45,564 bases of DNA. It comes from Leyella stercorea (GTDB lineage Bacteria > Bacteroidota > Bacteroidia > Bacteroidales > Bacteroidaceae). Each line of letters starts with the position of its first letter. Position 1 is the stretch's first letter. Below, piece by piece: positions 15,783 through 24,319 of this stretch. The notes under the pieces are model-generated. The model was not told the origin of the DNA. It saw nothing but the letters and a program-made list of their open reading frames with translations, and did no database searches. The stretch is taken from positions 1-45,564 of the forward strand of contig NZ_JADYUF010000030.1 of assembly GCF_021531655.1 (NCBI RefSeq), read 5' to 3'. The translations under genes and the position numbers were made by a program.

Positions 15783-17840
15783 ATGGCACAAAAAGGTAAT
15801 ATTGGAGTAACGACAGAAAATATTTTCCCTGTCATCAAGAAATTTCTTTATTCTGACCATGAAATCTTCCTTCGTGAAATGGTTTCCAACGCCGTTGACG
15901 CTACACAAAAGCTTAAGACACTTGCCGAGCGTGGCGACTTCAAGGGCGAACTTGGCGACCTCACCGTTCGCGTCACTCTCAATGCCGAGGAGGGTACACT
16001 CACTATCAGCGACCGTGGTATCGGTATGACCGAAGACGAGATAAACAAGTACATCAATCAGATAGCATTCTCGGGAGTCACCGACTTCCTCGACAAATAT
16101 AAGGACAATGCCAACGCCATCATCGGTCACTTCGGACTGGGATTCTACTCTTCGTTCATGGTGAGCAAGAAGGTGGACATTATCACACGCAGCTATCAGG
16201 ACGGTGCCAAGGCCATCAAGTGGAGCTGTGACGGCAGCCCCGAGTTTGAGATAAGCGATGCAGACAAGGCTGACCGCGGATCGGACATTGTGCTACACAT
16301 CGACGACGATTGCAAGGAGTTTCTCGAGAAGCAGAAGATTCAGGAACTGCTCAACAAGTACTGCAAGTTTATGGCTGTGCCGGTAGCCTTCGGCAAGAAG
16401 ACGGAGTGGAAGGACGGCAAGCAGCAGGACACCGACCAGGACAATATCATAAACGACGTAGAGCCTCTGTGGACCAAGGCACCCAGCACTCTCAAGGATG
16501 AGGACTACAAGAACTTCTATCGCACACTCTATCCTATGCAGGACGAGCCGTTGTTCTGGATTCACCTCAATGTTGACTATCCGTTCAATCTTACGGGTAT
16601 CCTCTACTTCCCACGCATCAAGTCGAACATCGAGCTGCAGCGCAACAAGATTCAGCTCTACTGCAATCAGGTGTTTGTCACAGACCAGGTGGAAGGTATT
16701 GTACCCGAATTCCTCACCCTGCTGCATGGTGTAATCGACTCACCAGACATTCCTCTTAATGTGAGCCGCTCATACTTGCAGAGTGATGCCAATGTCAAGA
16801 AGATTTCAAAGTACATCACCAAGAAGGTGGCAGATCGTCTTGCCGCAATCTTCAAGGACGACCGCAAGGACTACGAGCAGAAGTGGGACGACCTCAAGAT
16901 ATTCATCAATTATGGTATGCTCTCGCAAGACGACTTCTACGACCGTGCCAAGGACTTCGCTCTGCTAAAGGACGTAGACGGCAAGTACTTCACCTACAAC
17001 GAGTACAAGACTCTCATCAAGGACAACCAGACAGACAAGGATGGCAATCTTGTATATCTCTATGCCAACGACAAGGAGGGTGAATACAGCTATATCGAGG
17101 CTGCCAAGAACAAGGGCTACAGCGTATTGCTGCTCGACGGACAGCTCGACACCCCAATGGTGTCTATGCTTGAGCAGAAACTTGAGAAGACACGCTTCAC
17201 ACGTGTAGATGCCGATATCGTCGACCGCCTCATCGTCAAGAACGACAGCAAGGAGAGCGAACTGGTCAAGGATGACAAGGACAGCCTCACCGAGACTTTC
17301 CGCTCGCAGCTGCCCACAATGGATCGTACCGAGTTCTATGTCGACGTACAGGCTCTCGGAGCCGACAATCTACCTGTAATTATCACCCAGAGCGAGTACA
17401 TGCGCCGTATGAAGGAGGCAAGCAAGTATCAGGCAGGTATGGCATTCTACGCTCAGATGCCCGACGCTTTCAATCTCGTTCTCAATAGCGACCATCCTCT
17501 GATCAAAGGCGTGCTTGACGGCGAGAAGCAGGAGTGTGGCAGCCAACTCAGTCCAGTAGACAGCGAGATAAAGGGTCTTGAGGCACGTCTTGCCGTGCTA
17601 CACCAGAGCCAGAGCGCCAAGAAACCCGAGGAGATAACACAGGAAGAGAAAGACGACGTCAAGAATACCGAGCAGTCTATCCAGGAGCAGCGCACCAAGC
17701 GTGCCGACATCATAGCAGCTTATGCCAAGGGCAACAAGGTGGTACACCAGCTTATCGATCTCGCCCTGTTGCAGAACGGTATGCTCAAGGGTGCAGCCCT
17801 CGACTCGTTCCTCAAACGCTCTGTTGATATGATTAAGTAA
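15783..17840 (+). CDS. htpG: molecular chaperone HtpG (Hsp90)
   Basis: A 685-residue cytosolic Hsp90, an ATP-driven chaperone for late folding of client proteins. The GHKL ATP site shows EIFLREMVSNAVDATQKL (Glu32, Asn36; the usual SNASDA is SNAVDA here), ISDRGIGMT (Asp77, Gly79, Gly81) and GHFGLGFYSSFMV. The middle domain carries GVIDSPDIPLNVSRSYLQ, with the catalytic-loop Arg. The C-terminal dimer domain contains a charged helical stretch (KKPEEITQEEKDDVKNTEQ), longer than in E. coli HtpG (624 aa), as usual for Bacteroidetes. It stands alone on the plus strand and diverges from the GT2-led run. Confidence 0.96.
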   Translation: MAQKGNIGVTTENIFPVIKKFLYSDHEIFLREMVSNAVDATQKLKTLAERGDFKGELGDLTVRVTLNAEEGTLTISDRGIGMTEDEINKYINQIAFSGVTDFLDKYKDNANAIIGHFGLGFYSSFMVSKKVDIITRSYQDGAKAIKWSCDGSPEFEISDADKADRGSDIVLHIDDDCKEFLEKQKIQELLNKYCKFMAVPVAFGKKTEWKDGKQQDTDQDNIINDVEPLWTKAPSTLKDEDYKNFYRTLYPMQDEPLFWIHLNVDYPFNLTGILYFPRIKSNIELQRNKIQLYCNQVFVTDQVEGIVPEFLTLLHGVIDSPDIPLNVSRSYLQSDANVKKISKYITKKVADRLAAIFKDDRKDYEQKWDDLKIFINYGMLSQDDFYDRAKDFALLKDVDGKYFTYNEYKTLIKDNQTDKDGNLVYLYANDKEGEYSYIEAAKNKGYSVLLLDGQLDTPMVSMLEQKLEKTRFTRVDADIVDRLIVKNDSKESELVKDDKDSLTETFRSQLPTMDRTEFYVDVQALGADNLPVIITQSEYMRRMKEASKYQAGMAFYAQMPDAFNLVLNSDHPLIKGVLDGEKQECGSQLSPVDSEIKGLEARLAVLHQSQSAKKPEEITQEEKDDVKNTEQSIQEQRTKRADIIAAYAKGNKVVHQLIDLALLQNGMLKGAALDSFLKRSVDMIK

Positions 17841-17988
17841 TGAGTCCCTATTTAAAGTGGGTTCAATAATATTTATAGTGTTGAGGTGTTGAGATGTTGT
17901 GATTTCATGTAGAAGTCTTATCGTCTCATCACCCCAGCACTATTTCTTTTTATCCCTTTATCTTATCCTTTTATTATCTTTTCTTGTC

Positions 17989-18027
17989 CAAACGTTTGTA
18001 TTTTTTTCAAAGTTTTTTGTAACTTTG
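17989..18027 (+). promoter_or_regulatory. promoter of the LacI-type regulator with operator palindrome
   Basis: A -33 TTTG (17995-17998) and a -7 box TAACTTTG (18020-18027) precede the regulator gene. The -33 box is inside the perfect palindrome CAAACGTTTG (17989-17998), centred on CG as LacI-family operators usually are. Negative autoregulation, and possibly control of the antiporter downstream, is inferred. Confidence 0.55.
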
Positions 18028-18085
18028 CACAGACAAACAGATTGTGTTATCACACAGCGTTTTTTTTTATTTCAGATTTTTATTA

Positions 18086-19147
18086 ATGGATAAGATTAGA
18101 ATTAAGGATATTGCCGAGAGAGCTGGAGTTTCTGTAGGAACAGTAGACCGCGTTTTGCACAACCGCCCCAACGTGTCAAAGCCAGCCAGAGAAAAGGTGG
18201 AGCAGGCGTTGAAGGAAATGAAGTATCAGCCCAACGTCTATGCAAGTGCGTTGGCTTATAACAAGTCGTACGTGTTCATTGCGCTCATTCCGCAGCATGA
18301 GTCAGAAGCCTATTGGGAAGAAGTGGAACAAGGCCTGAAGAAGGCCATGGAGATGCGCCGCGACTTCCATATAGATGTCAAGCTCATGTACTACGAACGT
18401 TTCAACAACGAGTCGTTTGTCAATTGCTATACCCAATGTCTTGAGTCTAATCCCAATGGAGTAATCATCGTGCCGATCGAGATCGACACCACCAAGGTGT
18501 TCACAGACAAACTCCACGAGCGTCAGATACCCTTCGTCATGCTCGACTCATACATGCCCGACTTGAAACCCCTTTCGTTTTTCGGTCAGGACTCTTTCTG
18601 CAGCGGCTATTTCGCTGCCAGAATGCTCATGCTCATAGCTTCAGGCGAAAAGGAGATAATGATTATGAAGCTGATGAAGGACGGTCATGTCACCAGTAAG
18701 CAGCAGGTCAACCGTGAGGTGGGCTTCCGCCATTATATGCACGACCATTTCCCCAGCATCAATATCCTTGAGCTTCACCTCCCATTCAGAGGCACACGCA
18801 GCGAGTACGACACCATGCTGCGCGATTTCTTAGAAGCCCATCCCAATGTACATCATTGTATCACGCTCAATTCCAAGGCTCACATCATGGGTGAATATCT
18901 CCTGCGCACCAACCGTCGCGACATACAGATAATGGGCTACGACATGGTAGCCAAGAATGCCGAATGTCTGCGCCAGGGTAGTATCTCGTTCCTTATAGCC
19001 CAACACGGCTATCAGCAGGGCTTCAGCTGTGTTGATACACTCTTCAAGGCTATCGTGCTGCGCAAGAAGGTACAGCCCGTCAACTATATGCCAATAGAGT
19101 TGCTCACCAAGGAGAATGTCGACTTCTATCGTCGTACGCAGCTCTAA
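18086..19147 (+). CDS. LacI family transcriptional regulator
   Basis: A 353-residue regulator. Residues 2-48 are the LacI helix-turn-helix and hinge: IRIKDIAERAGVSVGTVDRV, then LHNRPNVSKPAREKV. The remainder is a periplasmic-binding-protein-like ligand domain of the ribose-binding type (VFIALIPQHESEAYWEEVEQGLKKAM, NPNGVIIVPIE, FGQDSFCSGYFAARML). The ligand is probably a sugar-like compound but cannot be told. The ATG at 18086 is preferred to an upstream TTG-started frame because DNA-binding homology starts there. It is followed 41 bases later by an NhaC-type antiporter on the same strand, with which it probably forms a transcript. Confidence 0.92.
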   Translation: MDKIRIKDIAERAGVSVGTVDRVLHNRPNVSKPAREKVEQALKEMKYQPNVYASALAYNKSYVFIALIPQHESEAYWEEVEQGLKKAMEMRRDFHIDVKLMYYERFNNESFVNCYTQCLESNPNGVIIVPIEIDTTKVFTDKLHERQIPFVMLDSYMPDLKPLSFFGQDSFCSGYFAARMLMLIASGEKEIMIMKLMKDGHVTSKQQVNREVGFRHYMHDHFPSINILELHLPFRGTRSEYDTMLRDFLEAHPNVHHCITLNSKAHIMGEYLLRTNRRDIQIMGYDMVAKNAECLRQGSISFLIAQHGYQQGFSCVDTLFKAIVLRKKVQPVNYMPIELLTKENVDFYRRTQL

Positions 19148-19188
19148 CAAGTGCGCACTCCTACACACAACACACATAAAATACTGAA

Positions 19189-20469
19189 ATGAATAATCGT
19201 AAAGGATTGTTGGCTTTAAGCCCGTTGTTTGTCTTCGTTACCATCTATCTGGTCGCATCCATCATTGCTCAGGATTTCTACAAAGTGCCCATTAGTGTGG
19301 CATTCGTCATAGCGAGTATTTACGCCGTAGCCATCTCTTATAAGGACGGACTGCGTCAGAGCATAGATACCTTCAGCAAGGGAGCCAGCAAGAGCAACAT
19401 TATGCTTATGCTGTGGATATTCATACTGGCAGGAGCCTTCGCCCAGTCGGCGAAAGCTATGGGGGCGGTTGATGCTACGGTCGACGTTATGCTCTCGCTC
19501 CTGCCCGACAACATGCTTCTGCCAGGACTTTTTCTTGCCACCTGCTTCATATCACTATCCATAGGCACCAGCGTAGGCACTATTGTGGCGCTTGTGCCTA
19601 TAGCAGCTGGACTGGCACAGTCCACTGGCTCGTCAGCAGCCCTGCTCACCGCCGTTGTGGTGGGTGGAGCTTTCTTCGGCGACAACCTCTCGTTTATATC
19701 CGACACCACAATTGCTGCCACCAGTTCGCAGGGGTGCAGCATGAGCGACAAGTTCAAGGTGAACTTCTTCATCACCACTCCCGCAGCCCTCGTTATTCTT
19801 GGTGTCTATACCTTCATAGGTATGCATATGAGCACCGCTGCACCCCCTCATTCCGTCGACATCCTGCGCGTAATACCATATATAGCCGTTCTTGCTACAG
19901 CCATTGCCGGACTCAACGTGCTGCTCGTGCTCACTATAGGTATAATACTCACAGGCATCATCGGCATAATTAGTGGTAGCATGGGCGTGTTCGACTGGTT
20001 TCACTCTATGGGTGACGGCATTATTGGTATGGGCGAACTCATCATCGTCACTATGCTCGCAGGAGGCATGTTCGAACTGGTGCGCCACAATGGTGGTATC
20101 GACTACATCATAGCAAAGATCACCCGACATATCCATGGCAAACGTGGCGCCGAAGGCATTATAGCGTCGCTCGTCGCCATAATAGATGTCTGCACAGCCA
20201 ACAATACCGTAGCTATAATCTCTACTGGTGGCATTGCCAAGCGCATCTCGCAACAGTTTGCTCTCGACAACCGCAAGGTGGCAAGCATACTCGACACCAG
20301 TTCGTGCATCTTGCAATGTCTCATACCCTATGGAGCGCAGCTGCTTATGGCGTCGGGACTCTCCAAACTTAGTCCGACACAAATCATACCTTATCTGTAT
20401 TACCCATTCGCTTTGGCTGTCTGCGTGTTATTCACCATAATATTCCGACTGCCCCGAAGATACAGCTAA
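19189..20469 (+). CDS. NhaC family Na+/H+ antiporter-like transporter
   Basis: A 426-residue polytopic inner-membrane protein with about 11 hydrophobic segments, of the NhaC/ArsB superfamily. Family hallmarks: SIGTSVGTIVALVPIAAGLA, VVGGAFFGDNLSFISDTTIAATSSQGCSM (the polar core with Gly-Asp-Asn and Ser-Asp-Thr) and near the C-terminus DTSSCILQCLIPYGAQLL. In known members it exchanges cytoplasmic Na+ for protons; some relatives swap organic acids or amino acids. The length is somewhat below the 450-500 typical of NhaC. Pairing with a LacI-type regulator is unusual for a plain Na+ pump and hints at an organic substrate. Confidence 0.85.
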   Translation: MNNRKGLLALSPLFVFVTIYLVASIIAQDFYKVPISVAFVIASIYAVAISYKDGLRQSIDTFSKGASKSNIMLMLWIFILAGAFAQSAKAMGAVDATVDVMLSLLPDNMLLPGLFLATCFISLSIGTSVGTIVALVPIAAGLAQSTGSSAALLTAVVVGGAFFGDNLSFISDTTIAATSSQGCSMSDKFKVNFFITTPAALVILGVYTFIGMHMSTAAPPHSVDILRVIPYIAVLATAIAGLNVLLVLTIGIILTGIIGIISGSMGVFDWFHSMGDGIIGMGELIIVTMLAGGMFELVRHNGGIDYIIAKITRHIHGKRGAEGIIASLVAIIDVCTANNTVAIISTGGIAKRISQQFALDNRKVASILDTSSCILQCLIPYGAQLLMASGLSKLSPTQIIPYLYYPFALAVCVLFTIIFRLPRRYS

Positions 20470-20511
20470 TTACACCTCAGCACAACAACCTATCACCCCT
20501 CAACATAAACT

Positions 20512-21264
20512 ATGGACGTTATCACACGAAACTTCTTCCGGCTACTACGCTACGGAGCATTCAACGAATATGAGCCCGTAGAACAAATGTCGGCATACAA
20601 ATGGAATCTGCTGCAACGTATGGCGCAGACGCACTACGTCGAGGCTATAGTAAATTCGGCACGCGGCAACACCCGTTTGCAATGCCCGACGTTGAGCGTG
20701 CCTGATGCCGGACTCTCACGTCTGTGCAACGGTTTTCTCAACCGCCGACTCCGAAAAATACGTGCTGCTGAACCCGACTCTGCCGAACCTTCTATTGAGA
20801 CCCTCAATATGCTCGACATTATCGTGCAGACTACCGAACGGTTCATTCTGCATGGCGTAACTTATGCCTATATCCTTAATATGGGCATATTCCTACGCAA
20901 CTATGGCGACCGCATCGACTACGTAAAACTCGAAAATTGGCTACAGCGGCTCCATATCCTTTCGATGGCAGAGTTTGAAGCCAGTATTCTCGTCTATACA
21001 TTAGGATTTCAGCAAGACGAAATACCATTCATGCGCCGTGTCATTCCTGCTGCCTACGATATGGCAATTAACACCCTGCAATCAGAGAATAATGACGTAA
21101 GTGGCGAGTCGGTCAGCGGACGGCATATCTTCACACTCAACAGCGGAGGCAAGCTTACTGAAACTTTTGTCAACTGCCAGCGTTACTTCTTCTATGCGCC
21201 ACTTGAGTCGGTCAGTATATTCTTTTCGCAGATAGCCAGCTATATTGCAAACATGGAGGAGTAG
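20512..21264 (+). CDS. hypothetical protein (250 aa)
   Basis: A 250-residue soluble protein without signal peptide or membrane segment. The N-terminus (FFRLLRYGAFNEYEPVEQMSAYKWNLLQRMAQ) faintly resembles the first helices of the Bacteroidetes uncharacterised nucleotidyltransferase family (NTP_transf_5), but the catalytic GS and DxD-type residues are not seen, so I do not assign it. The middle is helical (FILHGVTYAYILNMGIFLRNYGDRIDYV), and the end FFYAPLESVSIFFSQIASYI. It starts 42 bases after the antiporter on the same strand and is probably co-transcribed. Confidence 0.65.
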   Translation: MDVITRNFFRLLRYGAFNEYEPVEQMSAYKWNLLQRMAQTHYVEAIVNSARGNTRLQCPTLSVPDAGLSRLCNGFLNRRLRKIRAAEPDSAEPSIETLNMLDIIVQTTERFILHGVTYAYILNMGIFLRNYGDRIDYVKLENWLQRLHILSMAEFEASILVYTLGFQQDEIPFMRRVIPAAYDMAINTLQSENNDVSGESVSGRHIFTLNSGGKLTETFVNCQRYFFYAPLESVSIFFSQIASYIANMEE

Positions 21265-21406
21265 GAGACTGTGGCGTACTCGTCGTGGCCTGTATGTGCT
21301 TAATGAAAGTTAAAAACAATATTTCCCATGCAACATTTCATGCCGTGCTGCATTAACACTAACAGAATGCAACGCTAAGTATGAACAATAAAAACGAAAA
21401 ACAATT

Positions 21407-22681
21407 ATGAAGAATTTAACGATTTTGGGCCTTTCGGCAATGATTTTGGCCTCATGCGGCACTACACAACACAAGCAGGAAGTCAACAATAATATCAATG
21501 CCGACATTCAAGTCTCTAACAATAACAACAATATGGACAATGATTATCTGATATTATCCGACGCACAGAAGAATATTGTTGACCGTAGCAATCAGTTTGC
21601 CCTCGACCTCTTCCGTACTCAGGCGGACATGGAGTCAAAGGTGATTTCGCCCGTAAGTGTGTCGTTTCTTATGGGAATGCTTGCCAATGGAGCTGACGGC
21701 ATCACAAAGGACGAGATTCTGACAGCTATGGTCGGCGACAAGAATATCTCTGTCGGCGAACTGAATGATACTTACGCTGCCATTCTGCGTATGGCAGCCA
21801 ATGGCGACAGGCTCACTACAGTCAACTTTGCCAACTATATCGCTGTCAACAAGCAATTCAAGCTGAAGAAAGCCTATACATCTGCAATCAGCAACTTGTA
21901 TTCTGCCAATGTGGAGAACCTCGACTTTGCTTCGCCAAAGACTCTTAAGCATGTCAACAAGTGGTGTTCTGACAATACGAATGGCATGATTCCTTCCATT
22001 GTCGACCGTCTTAATCCCAGCGATGTTGCCGTACTGATGAACGCCATATATTTCAATGGTACATGGACTGAAAAGTTCAATAGGAAATATACTCGACTTG
22101 AGAACTTCCAGGGCTACACTCGTGACATCAAGAAGGTTGACATGATGCACCAGAAACATCAGTTTCGCTATGCCGACAACAGCCAGTATTCAGCCGTTGA
22201 ACTGCCTTATGGCAACGGTCAGTATTCTATGACCGTGCTGCTGCCCGATGAGGGTGTTTCTATTGACGATATGCTGAAGCAGTTCACGACAACCGAGTTC
22301 TCCAAGTTGCAACAGCAAATGACAGAATGCTTAGTCGACCTTAAGTTGCCTCGATTCTCTACCACAACAAAAGTCGGTCTCAAGGCCCCATTGTCAAATA
22401 TGGGCGCAAAGACTATGTTTAGCGACAGCGCCGACTTCGGCCGTATGGCTGATGCAGGACTATTCGTATCTACGATGCTACAGAAGGCAAAGATTGAAGT
22501 CAGCGAAGAGGGTACCAAGGCTGCTGCAACCACTATGGCTGCTATCGCATTGACATCTTTGCCTCATGAGCAGCCACGCCAGGTTAAGTTCTACGCAAAT
22601 CGTCCCTTCGTTTACATGATTACCGAAACGAATACCAATGCTATATTGTTTATCGGACAATATACGGGAGGAGATAATTAA
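21407..22681 (+). CDS. serpin family protease inhibitor, lipoprotein
   Basis: A 424-residue serpin, the suicide-inhibitor fold for serine and some cysteine proteases. A lipoprotein signal is clear: LILASC-type lipobox ending at Cys17, followed by an Asn-rich spacer. The serpin body is complete: VISPVSVSFLMGMLANGA, MNAIYFNGTWTEKF, and the hinge EEGTKAAATTMAAIALT, whose small residues at P14-P8 fit an inhibitory serpin. C-terminal FYANRPFVYMITETNTNAILFIGQ closes the fold. Counting from the hinge puts P1 near Thr-Ser after ALT, an elastase-like rather than trypsin-like specificity, but the loop is a few residues longer than alpha-1-antitrypsin so P1 is uncertain. It is followed 15 bases later by a short peptide gene. 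Confidence 0.93.
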   Translation: MKNLTILGLSAMILASCGTTQHKQEVNNNINADIQVSNNNNNMDNDYLILSDAQKNIVDRSNQFALDLFRTQADMESKVISPVSVSFLMGMLANGADGITKDEILTAMVGDKNISVGELNDTYAAILRMAANGDRLTTVNFANYIAVNKQFKLKKAYTSAISNLYSANVENLDFASPKTLKHVNKWCSDNTNGMIPSIVDRLNPSDVAVLMNAIYFNGTWTEKFNRKYTRLENFQGYTRDIKKVDMMHQKHQFRYADNSQYSAVELPYGNGQYSMTVLLPDEGVSIDDMLKQFTTTEFSKLQQQMTECLVDLKLPRFSTTTKVGLKAPLSNMGAKTMFSDSADFGRMADAGLFVSTMLQKAKIEVSEEGTKAAATTMAAIALTSLPHEQPRQVKFYANRPFVYMITETNTNAILFIGQYTGGDN

Positions 22682-22696
22682 AAAATATATATAATA

Positions 22697-22852
22697 ATGA
22701 AAAGTGAATATATCAAACCACAAGTGTTGGTTATTGACATGGGGTCGTTGCAGCTGCTGAACAACTCAAATGGTGTCAGCGATGACGGCAAGAAAGCCAC
22801 ATTCAGCGATGATGCCCCTACAAGTTCTGACCTCTGGAACGAAGCACTATAG
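22697..22852 (+). CDS. 51-residue peptide gene co-transcribed with serpin
   Basis: A 51-codon ATG-started frame 15 bases past the serpin stop, encoding MKSEYIKPQVLVIDMGSLQL, then an Asn/Ser/Asp-rich tail (NNSNGVSDDGKKATFSDDAP) ending SSDLWNEAL. The layout, K-x-YIKP-x-V-x-V-x-(aliphatic) followed by LL and an acidic small-residue tail, matches many short Bacteroidales proteins I recall without known function, several of which resemble leader-core precursor peptides. No signal peptide. Its last six bases overlap the convergent aminotransferase gene. Real expression is likely; function unknown. Confidence 0.65.
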   Translation: MKSEYIKPQVLVIDMGSLQLLNNSNGVSDDGKKATFSDDAPTSSDLWNEAL

Positions 22853-23464
22853 TGAATTAGTATCTTTGACATTCCTTATTTCGACCTCGCACTCCCCGAA
22901 ATCTATCATGGCATTGAACAGTCTTATCCGTTCGGCCTTAAGAAGGTCGTTGATGGTAATTTCTGCCTCTTTAATTATGCCTTTGTCCAGAAGAAAGGCG
23001 CGTCGTGTGCCTGGTAGTAGCGGGTGTCGGGGCGTTAGCCAGCTGTTACCGTCAAAGATTGCAAGATTGGTGAAGGAGGTGTCTGTGACGAGATTGTTCT
23101 TTACGATGATTATCTCGTCGCAGTCGCCCCTTTGGGCTGTCAAATTGTTGAGTGCTGAGCGGTCGGTACTCTTGTAGCTATAGTTGATGTTGTCGTCGTA
23201 AACCACTTGCAAAGAGCGGATATTGCGCATAGAGTAGGGTACGTGTTCTATGAGTTCCACCCCGCTCTTTCCGTAGACAACACGAGTCTTGACCAACGTC
23301 ATGTTGTTATTGGCTACAATCAACTTTGCCAGACAAGGCATAGGTTGGAGAGACCGCTCAGGAAAGAAATGGCGTATGGTACGCTCCATTCTTGCCTGGT
23401 GGTAGGGGAGGTTAATTACCTTGCCATTCTCAATCTTTATTGTTTCTACAAATTGCTGTTGCAT
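22847..23464 (-). CDS. class IV aminotransferase-fold protein (ADC lyase-like)
   Basis: A 205-residue PLP enzyme of fold type IV, related to aminodeoxychorismate lyase (PabC) and branched-chain aminotransferase. Lys98 in YSYKSTDR is the expected Schiff-base lysine, and NNLVTDTSFTNLAIF matches the cofactor-binding segment, with Asp where PabC and BCAT have Glu. LTPRHPLLPGTRRAFLL is the conserved proline-glycine turn. It is shorter than PabC (about 270), as in a Bacteroidetes subgroup usually labelled simply aminotransferase class IV; a role in folate synthesis is possible but not shown. Its start overlaps the end of the MmcQ/YjbR gene by 19 bases. Confidence 0.82.
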   Translation of the reverse strand: MQQQFVETIKIENGKVINLPYHQARMERTIRHFFPERSLQPMPCLAKLIVANNNMTLVKTRVVYGKSGVELIEHVPYSMRNIRSLQVVYDDNINYSYKSTDRSALNNLTAQRGDCDEIIIVKNNLVTDTSFTNLAIFDGNSWLTPRHPLLPGTRRAFLLDKGIIKEAEITINDLLKAERIRLFNAMIDFGECEVEIRNVKDTNSL

Positions 23465-23844
23465 GTTGTGATACTATGTTGATACTTTACTCTAACGGAT
23501 TTTGGTAACTTACTGACAATCACGTTGTATGACTCTTTTATTATTATCTTGACAAATTCTGTTTCCAACTGTTCGAAGAAAACGTCGCTCCAATGCGTTT
23601 TGTTCCAATGGAAGGCTGGCGTGATGGCAGAGAATTGTTCGCGCAGTTCCTCGTTCCTTTCAGGTGAAAGTTTACAGGCAAATCTTAGCATGGTTTCCTC
23701 GATGTTGTATTTGCCCCCACCAAGCCAAAGGCATAGGAATATTTTGCCCTCAACTCGGAATGTTATATTGTCATCGCCAAACGGCTGGTCTTCAGTTACG
23801 CCGTATAGAGACAATGTGAAATCTCTGACTTCTTCGATGTTCAT
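23446..23844 (-). CDS. MmcQ/YjbR family protein
   Basis: A 132-residue protein of the MmcQ/YjbR (CyaY-like fold) family, usually described as DNA-binding on structural grounds, true role unknown. Start MNIEEVRDFTLSLYGVTEDQPFGDDNITFRV and the GGGKYNIEETMLRFACKLSPE and FHWNKTHWSDVFF segments are the family pattern (usual e.fPFg...vfkv and p.yhmnkkhWi). A longer frame runs upstream to 24048 but only translates the 11-bp repeat array, so the ATG at 23842-23844 is chosen. The C-terminus may be a little long because the gene overlaps the next by 19 bases. Confidence 0.85.
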   Translation of the reverse strand: MNIEEVRDFTLSLYGVTEDQPFGDDNITFRVEGKIFLCLWLGGGKYNIEETMLRFACKLSPERNEELREQFSAITPAFHWNKTHWSDVFFEQLETEFVKIIIKESYNVIVSKLPKSVRVKYQHSITTCNSNL

Positions 23845-23918
23845 AGGTAAACGCTTTGCTTTTTTTGACCACAAAAATACGATTATTATGCCAAAACGGC
23901 AAGGATTCAAGCGAAAAT

Positions 23919-24124
23919 CCTCGTTAGTTCTCGATAGGTCTTCGATAGCTTCTCGATAGGTCTTCGATAGCTTCTCGATAGGTCTTCGATAGCTTCTCGA
24001 TAAGTCTTCGATAGCTTCTCGATAGGTCTTCGTTCGTCCTTCGTTCATCCTCCGTTCCGTCTTCGTTCGCCAATCGAAACGCGAATGAGAATCGTTCGGG
24101 AACCGTTCGGGATTCGTTCGGGAT
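23919..24124. repeat. 11-bp-period TCG repeat array
   Basis: From 23942 to 24118 a TCG (once CCG at 24052) recurs every 11 bases without slippage: 23942, 23953, 23964, 23975, 23986, 23997, 24008, 24019, 24030, 24041, 24052, 24063, 24074, (absent at 24085), 24096, 24107, 24118. The left half is made of alternating 11-mers, cttctcgatag and gtcttcgatag, giving a 22-bp unit repeated about four times; the right half keeps only the TTCG core (gtcttcgttcg, tccttcgttca, ccgttcgggat). It lies between the MmcQ/YjbR start and the ileS promoter. Confidence 0.9.
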
Positions 24125-24259
24125 GAGAGCTGTGTATTAACGTAGGATGAACTATGGATTAACGGGCAACGATGAGGTAATGAACGAAGAAAGGAAAACG
24201 TATGGGCTGGCGTTGTGATTTTTTACATTCAATATCGCACGTATATCCTCATTTTTCAT

Positions 24260-24267
24260 TATCTTTG
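24260..24267 (+). promoter_or_regulatory. -7 box of ileS
   Basis: TATCTTTG (TAnnTTTG) 52 bases before the ileS ATG. The expected -33 TTTG is not present at 19 bases, so strength may depend on other sequence. The 11-bp array ends about 135 bases upstream. Confidence 0.55.
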
Positions 24268-24319
24268 CATCCGTTATAACAATTCTGAGGAAAATAAATA
24301 CAAAACGTTAAATTATAAA

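Noticed and set aside
19633..20382. 249-codon minus-strand ORF opposite the NhaC-like gene
   Set aside because: His/Tyr/Asp-rich mirror of hydrophobic codons; no start signal and no family resemblance.
23845..24048. N-terminal extension of the MmcQ/YjbR protein with repeated TYREAIEDLSR text
   Set aside because: The extension is only translation of the 11-bp repeat array; the family N-terminus begins at the ATG at 23844.
23919..24124. CRISPR array
   Set aside because: No unique spacers between repeats, period only 11 bp, no cas genes.
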